Assembly: GCA_951213105.1 (NCBI GenBank)
Contig: OX578133.1
Span: 144,722,051-144,786,050 of the forward strand
Direction of reading: 5' to 3'
Source: Amaurobius ferox
Taxonomy: Eukaryota; Arthropoda; Arachnida; Araneae; Amaurobiidae
DNA length: 64,000 nt
Below, piece by piece: positions 1 through 12,037 of the stretch; position 1 is the first letter of the stretch, and the number at the start of each line of letters is the position of its first letter. The notes beneath the pieces were generated by a model. The model ran no database searches. It was given only the letters and a program-made list of their open reading frames with translations, and was not told the DNA's origin. The position numbers and the translations under genes are program-made.

Positions 1-2040
1 TTAAATTAATAACTTTGGAAATTTTTCATATTTTAGCAACTGAGGATTATGTAAAACTAAGTTTTTATACCAAGACTCGACCCCTTCTGATAAAACTCCA
101 TCATTAATAATCTTTAGAGAATGCCACAAAACTTTTAGATAAAGTTATTTAAGTTTTATCTGAACATGCTATACTTAGCATTTTTTCATGTGCTGTAAAA
201 TAATTTAGACTGTAATAGGCTTAAAACACAGTGAAGATTAAGATTTACAATTGTTATGTGTGGTAATGATATTACATTATCTCAGTTATGGAAAATTTCC
301 AAAGTCTTATTACTACTTTAAACTTTTGAATAGGAAAAGCTTAGTAATTTTCAACCGTCTGCGTATTATTCGATCTTCGAAATTCGTTTCTTTCCCATTT
401 AGAAAAAGTTGATATAATATTTATTCATAGTGAACACTGATTGAAATTTTTGTTCGTCATACTTAAAAACCTTTACACTTAATTTAAGAGTTAAATTTTA
501 TTTTATTTCTGACTTGGAAAATCTTTACACTTACTTTAAGTGTTAAATTTTATTTTATTTATGACTTTGTGTGATTTCTAGAAGTGGGAAAATATTTTGC
601 ATTAATCAAAATTGTGAAAATATAAAAAATTTCTCAAGTTATTATTTCATAATAATTAAAAGTAGAAATATTAATTTAATGTATAGTAAAATATTAGACA
701 AACCTTTTTAAGTGGCGTGAAAATTAAGTTAAAATTGAAGTGTCTTCTTTTTCTCTATGTAGGAACTAAAATTTTTGCTTTTACGATTTTCACGGATGTA
801 CAATAATAATACACAAAATGTAATAGACTGAGTTGTCTATCGCGTAAGCAGTTTTCTGTATTCTACAAAAAAATAAGCCTTACACAATCCAAAGTTGGAA
901 TATTCAAGTAACTTTTTCTAAATCCTAAACTTTTTCTGGAAGAGTATGTTTAACGTTTTCTTAAATTGGAAAATAATACCTTGTGTTTTTAAGTAATGAT
1001 AAAAATTTACTCGTAAGTTCTCACGAAGATATACATTAGAAATTTTTCCAAGCATGAAATGAAATTTTGCCTTTACGATTTTCAAAGATGAAAAATACAC
1101 TGAATTTTTCCAAATAAGTACTAAAAATTTATATCTATGAAATGAAATTTTACTTTCAGATTTTCCAAAGATGAAAAATACACTGAATTTTTCGAAGTAT
1201 CCACTAAAATTTCACTTTTAGGATTTTCAAAGATGTAATAATGTACAAAATATTCTCAAGTGCTGATTTAACTATGGTGCAAATTGTTTTTCTTGTAGAA
1301 ACACTAAAATTTACATTATTCAAATTTTGAATATTCAAGTAACTTTTTCAAAGTCCAAACTTTTTCTACAAAGATGTGTTTAGCGTTTTCCAGAACTAGT
1401 ACATATTTTTTGAACTAGTATATAAAATCTTATGTTTAATGATGAAAATGTATTCATATGCTTTCATGAAGGTAATTTTTATTGCGAAGTATGAAATAGC
1501 ATTGCTCTTTTTTAAAGATGGGGTGCATTCAATTTGACAAACTTTGATTCATTTAGTAATTTTATATTCGATATATCTATCACACACGTGTGTGAAACAT
1601 ACGTTTTAGTAGTATTAAATGTAAGATATATCTGATTTTATTGTTATATTTAACTTTTTTTTAATTTTTAATAGAAGTTTGTAAGAAACAGTTGTTTTGA
1701 TTTATTTTAGTCTTCATTAAAAGAAGTTCCTTTATTAGTTTATAGATTTCAGAGTTGAATAAACGCATTCTCTAAAGATAATTTTACGGTTTTTGCCAGC
1801 AAAGTTGTTTTCAAGTGAATGCCTTGATTTCTTTGTATTTTCTTAGGGTCCATGTGGTTGAAAATTTCTGAAAATAATTATCTCTCATTACTTACAGGTG
1901 TGTGACCCTTGGGATTTATTTTTAACAAATATTAAAACTTTTTAAAATATAATATGAATCGAGTTTAATACGGGGATTGTATATGTTTAAAGGTGTCCTA
2001 AATATCTTCGTATTTAGGTGTTTAAGTCCTTTTATATGCA
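1..2040. other. AT-rich non-coding stretch with short diverged duplications
   Basis: I see no convincing gene. The stretch contains several small duplications: about 57 bp repeated at ~466-575 (TTTACACTTA...TTTTATTTTATTT), and a block with AATATTCAAGTAACTTTTTC at ~898 that returns at ~1328. The short open frames here are AT-rich and repeat-derived, so I left them out. Confidence 0.6.
1050..1215. repeat. Two-copy tandem repeat, about 84 bp unit
   Basis: The segment beginning GAAATGAAATTTT at ~1056 is repeated from ~1138. Both copies contain AAAGATGAAAAATACACTGA. A diverged third piece starts near 1205 (CACTTTTAGGATTTTCAAAG). Nothing suggests it is expressed. Confidence 0.7.
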
Positions 2041-2475
2041 ATTTTTTACCAGTTAAGGTGACTTTTAAAATTTTTAGGGTGTTATGCCTGTTCAGGGTGT
2101 CTGTTTAGCGTTCTCTAAGTGTATTTTTCGCTGCTAATGGATTTTTTAGTGGATTTTAGGTGCATATTACTTGTTGATGTGTTTGTTTAGTGGTTTCTAA
2201 GGAATATTTTATCCGTTAAGGGATTTTTAGTAGGCTCTAGGTGTATGTTTACATGTCAATGTGTTTGTTTAGTGGATTCTAAGGATTTTTTTTTATATAT
2301 ATAAGTGTGTGTTTAGTGAATTCCAAAGATATTTTTATTTATAAAAGTGTTTATTTAGTGAAGTCTAAAGATTTTTTTTTTATCTATATAAGTGTGTGTT
2401 TAGTGAATTCTAATGATATTTTTATCTATGAAAGTGTTTATTTAGTGGATTCTAAGCATTTTTTCTCCCTCATAA
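2040..2475 (+). repeat. Short tandem repeat, 45-50 bp unit (GTGTTTAGTGRATTCTAA)
   Basis: Repeats of a unit like GTGTTTAGTGGATTCTAAGG followed by a T-rich segment become more regular toward the 3' end. From ~2300 two alternating versions (TGTGTTTAGTGAATTC and TGTTTATTTAGTG) give a ~95-bp higher-order unit. A 72-codon open frame at 2307-2525 is simply this repeat read through; its first three quarters show the period as recurring L-V-x-S-K/N residues. Confidence 0.75.
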
Positions 2476-2525
2476 TTTGTTCCTGGTGTGAATGTTGCAA
2501 TTTCTTTAGACATTTTGAGGGTTAA
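2476..2525 (+). pseudogene. Possible fragment of a pogo-type transposase C-terminus
   Basis: In frame with the preceding repeat, this stretch encodes CSWCECCNFFRHFE. The decayed pogo-like transposase at 9370-10920 ends with a similar cysteine/histidine motif (CSWCEICFCFMHFF near 10856-10905), and the two DNA stretches share CTGGTGTGAA and a similar 3' part. The match is only ~40 bp, so it may be chance or a tiny transposon relic. Confidence 0.3.
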
Positions 2526-3635
2526 TGGGATATAATGATTTTAAAAATAACTATATTTCTATACTTAGGTATGTAACATTTAGTATTTATTAAAATAAAA
2601 TGCTAAAATTTAAAAAATATATAATATGAATACGGATTAATAGGGTTATACACAAGATTAAAGTTTTTGAGCGCGCACAAACAGACATTCTATAAAATAT
2701 ATCAGAAACATATAAATAATATGTCGTATAAGTCCTGTGCACTTAAAATAAAAGGTATTTCTAATATAACTACATTTTAATACCCCTCTATGTAGGAATA
2801 AATAATATATTTAAATATTACAAAAATTGTGGAAAGATAAAAAAAAATATGGGGAAACACAATTACGGTATATATAAATTTCATTTAAAAATTCAATTGA
2901 ACACTTTTAAAGTAGAAAACGTGTTGTCTGAATCACACTTCTAAACTGAGCATTGAATAATTATACAATATATAATTAATGTCCACAATATTATTTTCAT
3001 AATCTTTTACGAAATAACAATGACGTTGCCACCGGGAATTTTTAAAAAAAAACAATACATTTTAACACGCTCCTCAAAATAACCCTTTTCGGTCTTGGGA
3101 GCATCCAACATGGTGACGGGGCTTCTGTAAGATGCACCCTGCACTGAAACATCGCCTCCTGGGGCAGATCTGCCATTTTTCCCCTACTTCGGTTGCTATA
3201 CGCACAGCCATTCCAAAATGCTGTTAACTGTAGCCGAAAGATTCACGATGCGTTCAAATAATGCTAGAAGTATAGTACCCATTTTTGAAATAAAATGCAG
3301 AACGGGATATGGGAATTGATAGTGTCTTGAACCGATGTTCATTTCAGTTAATTACCCTGTAATTCTGTACAAAAAGGCAATTATGCTCATCTAAAAACAT
3401 CAAAATTTGAATAAGGGTAATATTGATAAAATACAAGAAAAATCATCGTGTCAGTACAGTAAAAAACAACTGAATAATTGAAAAATAAAAAAGGAAAATG
3501 ATTGTAAGAAAAAAATTCCGAAATATTAATCTCCCTCATGTAGAATTGAATCCAAAATTAAACAAACACAGAAATTCTTTGGGTGAATTATTAGTGGGCA
3601 ATATCCATATAACAAAAAGATAGGCGCCTAAATAA
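2526..3635. other. Non-coding stretch with one GC-richer patch
   Basis: This is AT-rich with no supported gene. The patch at ~3085-3270 is clearly more GC-rich than its surroundings (for example GGGAGCATCCAACATGGTGACG), but has no open frame of note and no terminal repeats that I can see. It could be a short relic of a transferred or mobile sequence; I cannot identify it. Confidence 0.5.
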
Positions 3636-3639
3636 ACAT

Positions 3640-4190
3640 TAGCGAAAAGCATTTGATAAAAGTGAAGATCAATATGGGAACAATATGAATATAATGGATA
3701 AAAATACATTGCAGATCAAGTACTTGTGGATAATTTTTGTAGCCCAGAAATGCAACCAACTGTCTATACATGTGTGATAAACATTGAATAATAGCGATAG
3801 TAAAAATGCATTACAAATCAATAATTTGTGGATAATATGTATATGCCAGAAAGGCAATCAACTGTCTACACGTGTGTGATAAACATTGAATAATAGCGAA
3901 AAGGCATCGTGAGAAGAATATGAATACAATTCGTAAGCAGATACATAGCAGATCAATTATTTGTGGATAATATTTATATGCTCGAAAAGTAACCAAATGT
4001 CTATACGTGTGTGATAAACATTGAATAATGAAAAAAGACATTGTGGAAATAAGAAATATGAGTGCAATTAGTAAAAATGCATTGCGGATCTATTTGTAGA
4101 TAATACTTATGTGAGAGAAATCCAACCAAGATAAACATTGAATAATAGCAAAAAGGCAATGTGGGAGCATTATGGATAAAATTAGTAAAA
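3640..4190. repeat. Tandem repeat, four copies of ~100-135 bp
   Basis: The marker ATAAACATTGAATAAT occurs at 3778, 3879, 4013 and 4131 (spacings 101, 134, 118). Each copy also has a TTTGTGGATAATA block and GTCTAYAYGTGTGTG before the marker. Small reverse-strand open frames at 3669-3857 and 3811-4041 are repeat-derived and not supported as genes. Confidence 0.8.
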
Positions 4191-4234
4191 TAGAAATAAC
4201 TGTTTGAATTTTAGTAGATATAAAATGGGGTCCC

Positions 4235-4500
4235 ACCCCAGCAGACGATGACGTCATGAGAAGGAAGTGACCTTTGAACAGATAACTTTATCTGACCTTT
4301 GAACCGATGACGTAGTGAGGGATTATTTGAATGGGTAATCTAATCATATGACCTTTGGACTGAGAAGGAGATAGATAATCTGGGTGAGTGAGTTGAACTT
4401 TGGACGATGACGTAATGAGGAAATTTGAACTTTGGGCGATGGCATCATGAGGTGACCTTAAACTTTGAGCTGTCATGAGGAATCTGAAAGAATATTGGTA
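4235..4500 (+). repeat. Cluster of GAACTTTGGACGATGACG-type repeats (CRE-like)
   Basis: Five or six imperfect copies of a ~26-bp motif resembling ACTTTGGACGATGACGTAAT occur here, including a full TGACGTCA at ~4250. A reverse-complement copy sits at ~11870-11900 inside the right arm of the large inverted repeat. TGACGTCA is the known CREB/ATF recognition sequence; whether it works as one here is inference. A - strand frame at 4288-4527 is made of this repeat. Confidence 0.65.
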
Positions 4501-4579
4501 ATATAAGGAAAATTGGAATGGCGCCATCTATCGGGATTTTTTTTAAAGTTATTCCATTTAGAATGATAAGATTTGCTGT

Positions 4580-4650
4580 GGACGTCAGAGGTTCGAACCC
4601 GAGACTAGTTGATTGCTAGCGAGCACACTATCCACTTTGCCTTGAGGACT
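4580..4650 (-). repeat. tRNA-like sequence (SINE head relic)
   Basis: Read on the reverse strand there is an A-box-like stretch (AAGGCAAAGTGGATAG, complement of 4629-4644), followed 29 nt later by a perfect B-box GGGTTCGAACC (complement of 4590-4600). The spacing fits a tRNA, but the ends do not form an acceptor stem, so it is most likely a tRNA-derived retroposon fragment rather than a functional tRNA gene. Confidence 0.6.
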
Positions 4651-4859
4651 TGATAGGATATTGACAATAGGGAATATCTTTAGTGGGAATCTGAACGGGG
4701 AATTTTTTTTTTTTTTTGTATCATGAATGGCGGAATAATGGAATAAATTTTAAAGAGTCTTATTAAAATAATAACAAATATTTTGCAAAACTGATGTTTA
4801 ATACATTAATTTTACCGAATGTTCGATGAACTATGGGGATGTGTTACAGGGAGCTAAAA

Positions 4860-5960
4860 TTTAATGATGTGAGGGAATGGATTCATACTGAGTGAATTTT
4901 CGCGAATCTATTCAATATTTAAATGAAATATAGCAAATTGCACGATATTTTCTGAATGAATGGGAAATTAAAGATGCGTTTTGAATGTTACAAGAGGTCT
5001 AAGACCCTGCAATTTTGGGAACTCTGGGGTATGCTTTTAACGTTATAGGTAATTTTTTTAATTATATTCATTAAAATGTAATAAAGCATTTACTTTTAGC
5101 AAATGACTTGGCGAATGTTGGAAGCACAGAACATATAAGACTCCACTTTGTTCAATGTTTTTTTTCTTTAATGAAACAATTATTTTTTTAATTAAAATTT
5201 AATTAAATAATCCTATTAAAGAATATTCAATTAACCAGAACGAGGCTTTTCAAAGCTTTCACAACATACCATTCCATGGGACTTCTAAAATTTCATTATT
5301 TTTTTTTTAAATGCACGATATTTTCTGAATGGATGGGAAATTAAAGGTACATTTTTTAATGTAACAAGGGGTTTAAGACCCTGCAAATTTTATTATTGTA
5401 GTGGATTGTATAGCATCGTGTGAATGTTGTAAGCATAGAATATACATGACTCCTCTGTGATCAATTTTTTTTTTGTTTTTTTAATAAAACAATTATTTTT
5501 TAAATTAAAATTTAATTAAATAGTCCTATTAACAAAAATATTCAATATACCAGAACGAGACTTTTCAAGACTTTCACAACTTATCATTCCATGTGGTCCT
5601 TAAAATTTCATTATTTTATTGAAATGTACGATATTTTCTGAATGGATTGGAAATTAAAGGTACATTTTTAATGCAACAAGGGGTTTAAGACCCTGCAATT
5701 TTATTACTGTAGTGGATAGTATAGTATTGTGTGAATGTTGGAACGCATAGAATACAAGATTCCATTGTTTTAATGAAACAGTTAATTTTTAAATTTAAAT
5801 TTAAATAAATGTTCCTATTAACAAAAATTATGAAATAAACAAGAACGTGATTTTTTAAACTTACCACAACGGAGCATTCGATATTCCAAGGCGAATACTC
5901 CAATTTTAGGATTCAGTGTATTGCACGATATCTACTGAATGAAAATTTTGGGAAAACTAT
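4860..5960. repeat. Tandem repeat in left arm, ~300-370 bp unit
   Basis: ACGATATTTTCTGAATG occurs at about 4943, 5313 and 5626, with a fourth diverged version (ACGATATCTACTGAATG) near 5925. Each copy is followed by GGGAAATTAAAG and by a palindrome-like GGTYTAAGACC. The matching block in the right arm has one copy fewer in this part. The reverse frame at 5685-5903 is a by-product. Confidence 0.75.
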
Positions 5961-7705
5961 TCAATATTTAAATGCACTTGGCAAATTACACGACTACGTT
6001 ATACATTAGAATTTGCTTGTTACACATTAGAAAATGCATGTTACACATTAGAAATTGCATGTTATCCAGTAGAAATTGAATTTTAGATTGAAATACTTCC
6101 GAAAATTCTTTTTTTCTAATTAGGTTCATGGTAAGATCAATTTTCATTAAGAATTTTAAAGTAAATTGTACGTTTGAATAAACATCGAAGTGTTTGGTAT
6201 CTCATTGCATAAAAATATAAATATTACAGCTGTAGATACATTGTGAAAAAGCACAGATTTCTATATGAATTACCAAAAGTGTGGATTTTTTTTTAAATCT
6301 GCTCTGAAAAAAGAATATATATTTACATATCTATAAGAATACATATGCGGTATGAATCCAAACCATATGAATGAATAATTAAATAATATTATTTAACCTA
6401 AAATATTTCTTTCCTTCCAAAACTTATAGTGCACAATTTTAACGACTGAACCTTCTTATCGTTTTCAAATTCTTCAGTTTATCGCTCAGACATCGTTATC
6501 ATACGAATGATCTTGCAAAAAAGTGATTAATACACGTTGGATACTGTTATAATCTTGACATTGTTTATTTTACTTAATTATCACTATTTAACAACATGAA
6601 ATTTAGCAAATTGCACAATACTTAGTAGATGATTGGTGACTAAGAGACTCGTTTTTAATGTTACAGGCAATCTATGACCCTCAAATCGGTATATTTTTTA
6701 AAAAAATCACGAATTTTAGGAGAATTGAATAACACTTAGGAATTATCTTTAAGAATATGTCATTGTTAACATTGTATTTAAATGAAAGAGTGACCCTCTG
6801 GTGGTAGCGCAATACATTTTAATAACATTAAAATATGAAAGATACACACAATTACCACTTTAAAAGAAACGTGTAATGACTTCGATACCTCAGTGCGAGA
6901 CATTATTGACATACAAAAAGAAATGTCGAGATGTTGCGGTTGTATGTGCACCATAAATCTATTCCATTCTTAACGAACATAGGCAGACAGCCAATGGTTT
7001 GAATTTTTTTTTTAAAGAATATCTGATTTTCTTTAATGTGGAAATAATTATAGAATTTTTGTTAACATTGTACTTAAATAAAAGTATGGTAAATGCTTAC
7101 CAATCGTAAAGAGGGACGGATAAGTATATGTGAATGTACCCATTTTAACAAAGTGTGGAAAATGACAGAGAGAAATTGAGGTCTACGACAAAATATACAC
7201 TTGTTACAGAATGAATCACAACTTAGCAGATTTTTAGGAAACTAGCGTTCAGTTTTCAATGATCCTTTGATGAGTTTTAAACTCACATTCTTTATGAATA
7301 ATCAAAATTTTTAGAGAATGGACTTAGCATTATTTTTAATGAATAATGGAATACAATTTAAGAATTTTAGCACTAAACATAAATTTATGAATTCAACTCT
7401 GCAAGGTGTAAATATCTTTCATTACGAAAGTTACATTGTAGACATTTGAAATGATTCGAATAAATTTATTTTTAAATGTTTTATCTTTTTTTAAATGAAG
7501 ATTAGTAAATCCAATACATTTGAATGTATTGATACATAACCCACAAAGACATAGCATTTTAAATACCACATGTTAAAAATGAGTCGATGAATGTAAATAA
7601 GGAGTTCAGTTTGAAAGATAGAAAACATTTAATGAATCTATTCTTCTTAATATACACATTAACCATTATTTGCTGTACATTTAAACAAATAACTTAAAAT
7701 AATTT

Positions 7706-8826
7706 TCATATCGCACATTCGTAATCTTGATTTGAAAAACTAAAAAAATTTCGATCATACCAGTAAAAGAATCCTTCTCCACTCAGCAAAACTTTCTTTG
7801 CTATGCTATTAATGTCAAGATTTAGAAGTACTTGTTCATGCACACTGTTGTACATTTCTAATGGAGTACTGTGAAGACATTCATGGTAACTTTGATCTTC
7901 AATTTGGGCAACATAACCAACACATTTAAAAAGTTTTCTTACATGACACATTACACTGTCATGAATACAAGAGTTTAGATGATCGAATGCAAATTTTTTG
8001 ACGCTGATAGCTGATGGTAGAAAGGTTAGAGTGTCCTTCATTTTCAATATTTGAGTAGGAAGCCATTCATTCCAGTTCATTTGAGTAGGTATAAATATAC
8101 TTTCTCGAAGTTTCTTACTAATGTTGTTAACACAATTCTCTATACATGTTATTTGATTTTTATCTAAGGTAATGTAACAATGCTTTAGGCAAACTTCTGA
8201 ATCATATAATTGAATTATTTTCTGTAAATGAAGTTTACCATTGTCATTGAAACAGAACAACTCATTACGACTGATGAAAGAGGTATCTGCATATAGAGCA
8301 TTGAACGACCCCAAGTTTGGGGAAAATTCACTTCTGGTAGCAGGTGACAATGTAACACCTTCACGAGTGGACAATAGTTCATTTTCTTCATTAAGGAGAT
8401 ATTTCCATATATGCACTTTCAGCTTCCCATGGCGAACTTTCAAATATACATACACACCAGAACCTATTCCCACCGACGAAGTGTATCTTGCATTGAAACT
8501 GGAGAAGGAGATTCAGTCGAAACAGATTCTGTAGTGGAGGATAGAACTTCGCTGTGTGCTAGAGTACAAGAAAACAGATCTTGAGTCGAGTTTCCTACCT
8601 CAGTGAGGACTTGTGAATTGGCAGTGGTATGTGTTTCTGCTGGGGCTATGGAAGACATAAGATAGGTGTCTAACCAATCCCCCGCAAACTTTAGTGAGGG
8701 GGAATTTAACACATCTGAGAAATTATCCATGGATTTTGTCTCATCTAAGGCAGGAACCGACAAGTCCACAGTATTTCCACTAGAAATTAGCTGTTCGAGT
8801 GATGGTATACTTTGAATTATAGACAT
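7706..8826 (-). pseudogene. PC4-like domain protein gene, left-arm copy (one frameshift)
   Basis: Two overlapping reverse frames make one gene. The first (8826 to 8464) has 120 codons: acidic and Ser/Thr-rich, no recognised domain. The second (8473 to 7706) has 255 codons. Near its start is a stretch like the C-terminal domain of transcriptional coactivator PC4/p15: SGVYVYLKVRHGKLKVHIWK, then STREGVTLSPATRSEF (second-frame residues ~5-51), matching the family pattern of a basic beta strand followed by a G-hydrophobic-S/T-L turn and helix. The right-arm copy reads straight across the frame junction, so the left copy has a ~1-nt deletion near 8468. The rest (~200 residues, with CIHDSVMCHVRKLFKC and YHECLHSTPLEMY) is unfamiliar. 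Known PC4 domains bind single-stranded DNA; a role in transposition here is inference. Whether it is expressed cannot be told. Confidence 0.6.
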
Positions 8827-9369
8827 TATTTGTAGATAGTAACATCCAAGTATAGCATTTGCAGTATAAGATTTATTTCTAAAACACTAACAAGGAAACG
8901 TTTCCAAGCGAAACTCGTAGAATTCGACGAAAATTTGACAGGCGTTAGTAGATGGCTCAAAATATCGACAGTGAAAAAATTAGTTGCTGAATTGCAAAGG
9001 AACAGATGTAAAAAATTAATAAAAATCAACATCCTTAATGCCAAATACAACCCTACTTGGCGAGTATGCATAGAAAAACGGCAAATTCTGAAATGAACTG
9101 TCCATGTTTTCTCTGTATAACTTGAAATCTGTTGTAAAGCTATTTCTTTATAGTTTGCATTCAAAAGTATTTGAAATTGAGTTTGAATATATACTTTAGT
9201 GTAATCGTGCATTTATCACAGTTTTATTATTTTATGTAAGTGAAACAAATTACTGATCTGCTATAATTTTGTGTTGTTTTGTTTTATGCTCAAAAGTTTG
9301 AATTTTTTTTTAATACCTCGATGTTTTTTAATCTATTTTTTTAAACCAGCATCGGGTTTCAGGTAGAAT

Positions 9370-10920
9370 ATGCCGCCACATATTAATGTGTTCAACGTGG
9401 TGTGGATGCTGTACCACGAATTCTCTGTTCCAGAAATGGAGCTGACTGATTTTACAGAAGCCGAAATAAATGTAAAAAATAAAATAATGGAAATTTTGCA
9501 AGAACCTGAATCTATTTACGAAATGTTTGTTAGTGATGAAGTGGAAGACACTCTGGATTTCAAGTCATCGGTTGCCGAAAGAGATTTTGAGGATTCTGAT
9601 TTTGACATTATATATGAAAATTATGAAATGTTTGTAGATGAGGAGGTAGAAAATGAGGAAGTCCACAGTATTCCATTTGGAACCAAACGAGCAATTGTTG
9701 AATACTGGCGTAGCAGTAAGAAAATGAAACATCCCACACTAGAATATATTCAAAGCAGGTATAGATTTGTAAAAGGTCTGTCCCAAATGTATTTGTGGAC
9801 ATTAGAGTGAGAAAATTTAAGGATACAAGGCGCAGGCGTGTAATCGTGCATGACTCGAATTTAAGAAGCTGGTCTTGTGATAAAGCTATCTCCTTAAAAA
9901 TGCCATTGAAAGCTTCCGGTAAACGGCTCCTGAATTTCAAAAAGAAATATAGAATCGTTAGTTGGAAAATTACTAAAATTGTCTTTCAAAAGCAGATTTA
10001 GGAAGAGGAGCATATTGCAAGTGCTTCACAAGCATTTATAAATGATATACTTTTTTTTTTTTTTAAGATTCGCAGTTGAACGATAACCAGATGGATATTT
10101 AATACTGATCAATCGGGATTTAATAAAGAAATTCATTCGGGAAGAACGCTTGATTTGTTGGGATCAAAACAGATTGAAAATGCTGCACAATCTATCCATG
10201 CTACGACCCATTCATATATTGTAATACCAACAATCAGCAAAGATGGAATGCTGATATCGCCTTTATTTATTGTGTATTCTGAACCTAAAGGACAATTCGG
10301 AACCCAAGTGAGGCAGAAAGTGTTAAAACCTGACAATATTTATACCGTCACTTCAAAATCGGGGGAAATGAGATCAAAAGAACTGCGCAAATATTTATCG
10401 GAAGTGTATTTTAAAAACACACCAGATGAAACCGTACTTTTAGTGGATTCTTGGTCACCCTTCAAAACAACGATTTGATTGATAGTGTTACGCCACCGGG
10501 TAAAATCGTTTATGTGTTTGTCATGCCACCTAAAACCGCTCATTTAATACAACCTCTTGATAGATACGGTTTTCGGATCTGAAAAATTTCGTTCGAAAAT
10601 TTTCAGATTTAGTTATAGCTGCACAAATACAAATAGATTTGTTTCATCTAGACAATATCTTTAAAGTACAATCCATTGCACACAACCAGTTTTTTTCACC
10701 ACGCTACTTTAACATTTGGAAATATTCATGACATGCATGCTCATAGGCAGAAAACCATCCTGGGTATTTAGAAAATCCTGTTGAGTTCATATTTACTGCA
10801 AACAACATACTTGATTGCGGGAAACAAAACTGTACATCCAAATATTCGCTCGGTGCAGCTGGTGTGAAATATGTTTCTGTTTTATGCATTTCTTCAATGA
10901 GCCTCATATCTGTAACACTT
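9370..10920 (+). pseudogene. Pogo/Tigger-like (CENPB HTH, DDE_1) transposase, decayed
   Basis: Pieces in order: an acidic N-terminal part (9370-9700); an HTH region with IVEYWRSSKKMKHPTLEYIQ (~9690-9755); after a frameshift near 9795 a CENPB-type segment with IVHDSNLRSW and GKRLLNFKKKYRI (~9840-9960); the DDE_1 core with first Asp in NTDQSGF (~10101-10121), second in LLVDSW (~10435-10455), and, after another frameshift at ~10462-10475, the third in PPKTAHLIQPLD (~10528-10562). A cysteine-rich end (CSWCEICF...HFF) lies at ~10856-10905. The order and motifs are those of pogo-type transposases. At least two frameshifts, several stops and a T14 tract at ~10051-10064 break it, so it is not functional as read. 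It sits in the unique centre between the inverted arms. Confidence 0.75.
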
Positions 10921-11344
10921 TCTTTAATTTATAAAGAAATTAACACTTTTATTCGACTTCAGTCATTTGTCATCAATTATATCTCTTATAAACTATATAA
11001 CATAGTACTGATGCATGTAATCTGCATTTTCTATTTTTCAAGTGATAGTTTTTAAGAAGCTATTTCTCAAGTATTAACGCCTCTAAATACAGCATAAAAT
11101 GCGTTTTGATAGTATAAACACATTACATGTGTTCGTCAATTTACAAGAATGCAAAGTCGCCAATTGATGCTAACTGTACGGTTTTGGCAACCCAGATCCA
11201 ATTTTCAACATTATTCTACTCCTCCTCTAATGCAATTTAGCAGCTAATTTTCAGAGTATGGATTTTCTATAACTTCTTCTAACACCTGTCAAATTTTCGT
11301 CGAATTCTATCAGTTTAGCTTGGGAACGTTTCCGTGTAAGATCT

Positions 11345-12032
11345 TAAAACATTATAAATTTCTCACACCTATGAATGAACCAAACCTAGCCAAGCAACAG
11401 CCAAGTTCGTAATGTTTTTTCGGTTCACGTCATAAGTATAATCATGTGACCTAAATCGAGTGTCATGTGCAAACAGATTACATAAGATAAGATATGAAGT
11501 AGTTAGAGCTTGTAATTTTCAATGAATTGTACAACATTGTATTCTGCTCAACGCAATTTTTATCCACATGGGAGAATTTCTACATTATTTTATTCATCTT
11601 TGAAATCTAAAGTGAAAATATGTACCAAACATAGGTAAAGTTCATAATTTTTAATCACAGCGACATTAAATACTTAGGAAAATTTTGTATAGTTTTATAT
11701 TTTTAGAGGATATGTTTGCCACATCGCGCGGAATGTATGAAAATAGATAGCAAAAACATGAAAATAACTTGCAAAATGAAGTCTTCATCAGCAGCCATTC
11801 AAATTATAAATAAACGATATGGACACTAATTACAGTACTAAAATGAGGTCTTATCAGTTCTTATCTTATCTAAGATGACGTCATCGGTCCAAAGTTCACA
11901 AGATGGCGTAATTTTCCAAAGCAGATCTTCTTTCTTAATTACTTATTTTTTAATTACTTCTTAATTTTAATTACTTATTTTAATTACTTATTAAATGTTA
12001 TAATTATTATGAATAAGTAATTATAAGTAATT
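11345..12032. other. Segment unique to the right arm, with simple repeats
   Basis: It has no counterpart in the left arm. It includes a reverse-strand copy of the GAACTTTGGACCGATGACG motif (11870-11900, also found at 4235-4500). It ends in a run built from TTAATTACTTA-like units (11935-12032). It sits exactly upstream of the point where the right PC4-like frame resumes matching (TATCTTATGTC), so it looks like an insertion or replacement event. Confidence 0.6.
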
Positions 12033-12037
12033 ATCTT

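Larger units (their letters stand above)
4687..9075. repeat. Left arm of the long inverted repeat
   Basis: This arm pairs with ~11150-16198. From the outer end it holds a T-rich tract at 4701-4717, then a ~300-bp tandem repeat block, ~1.7 kb of AT-rich non-coding DNA, the PC4-like gene (reverse strand), and an inner segment (8890-9075) with GAATTCGACGAAAATTTGAC that is matched in reverse at ~11285-11305. Nothing besides the PC4-like gene looks coding. Confidence 0.75.

Noticed and set aside
1580..1595. Palindrome TCACACACGTGTGTGA as a regulatory site
   Set aside because: A perfect 16-bp palindrome with an E-box core, but isolated and made of simple CA repeats; no supporting context.
8241..8534. 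97-codon plus-strand frame
   Set aside because: Antisense to the PC4-like gene, whose frame is longer and shared by the second copy.
10704..10907. 67-codon reverse-strand frame
   Set aside because: Antisense to the C-terminal part of the pogo-like transposase, which shows the expected Cys/His motif on the plus strand.
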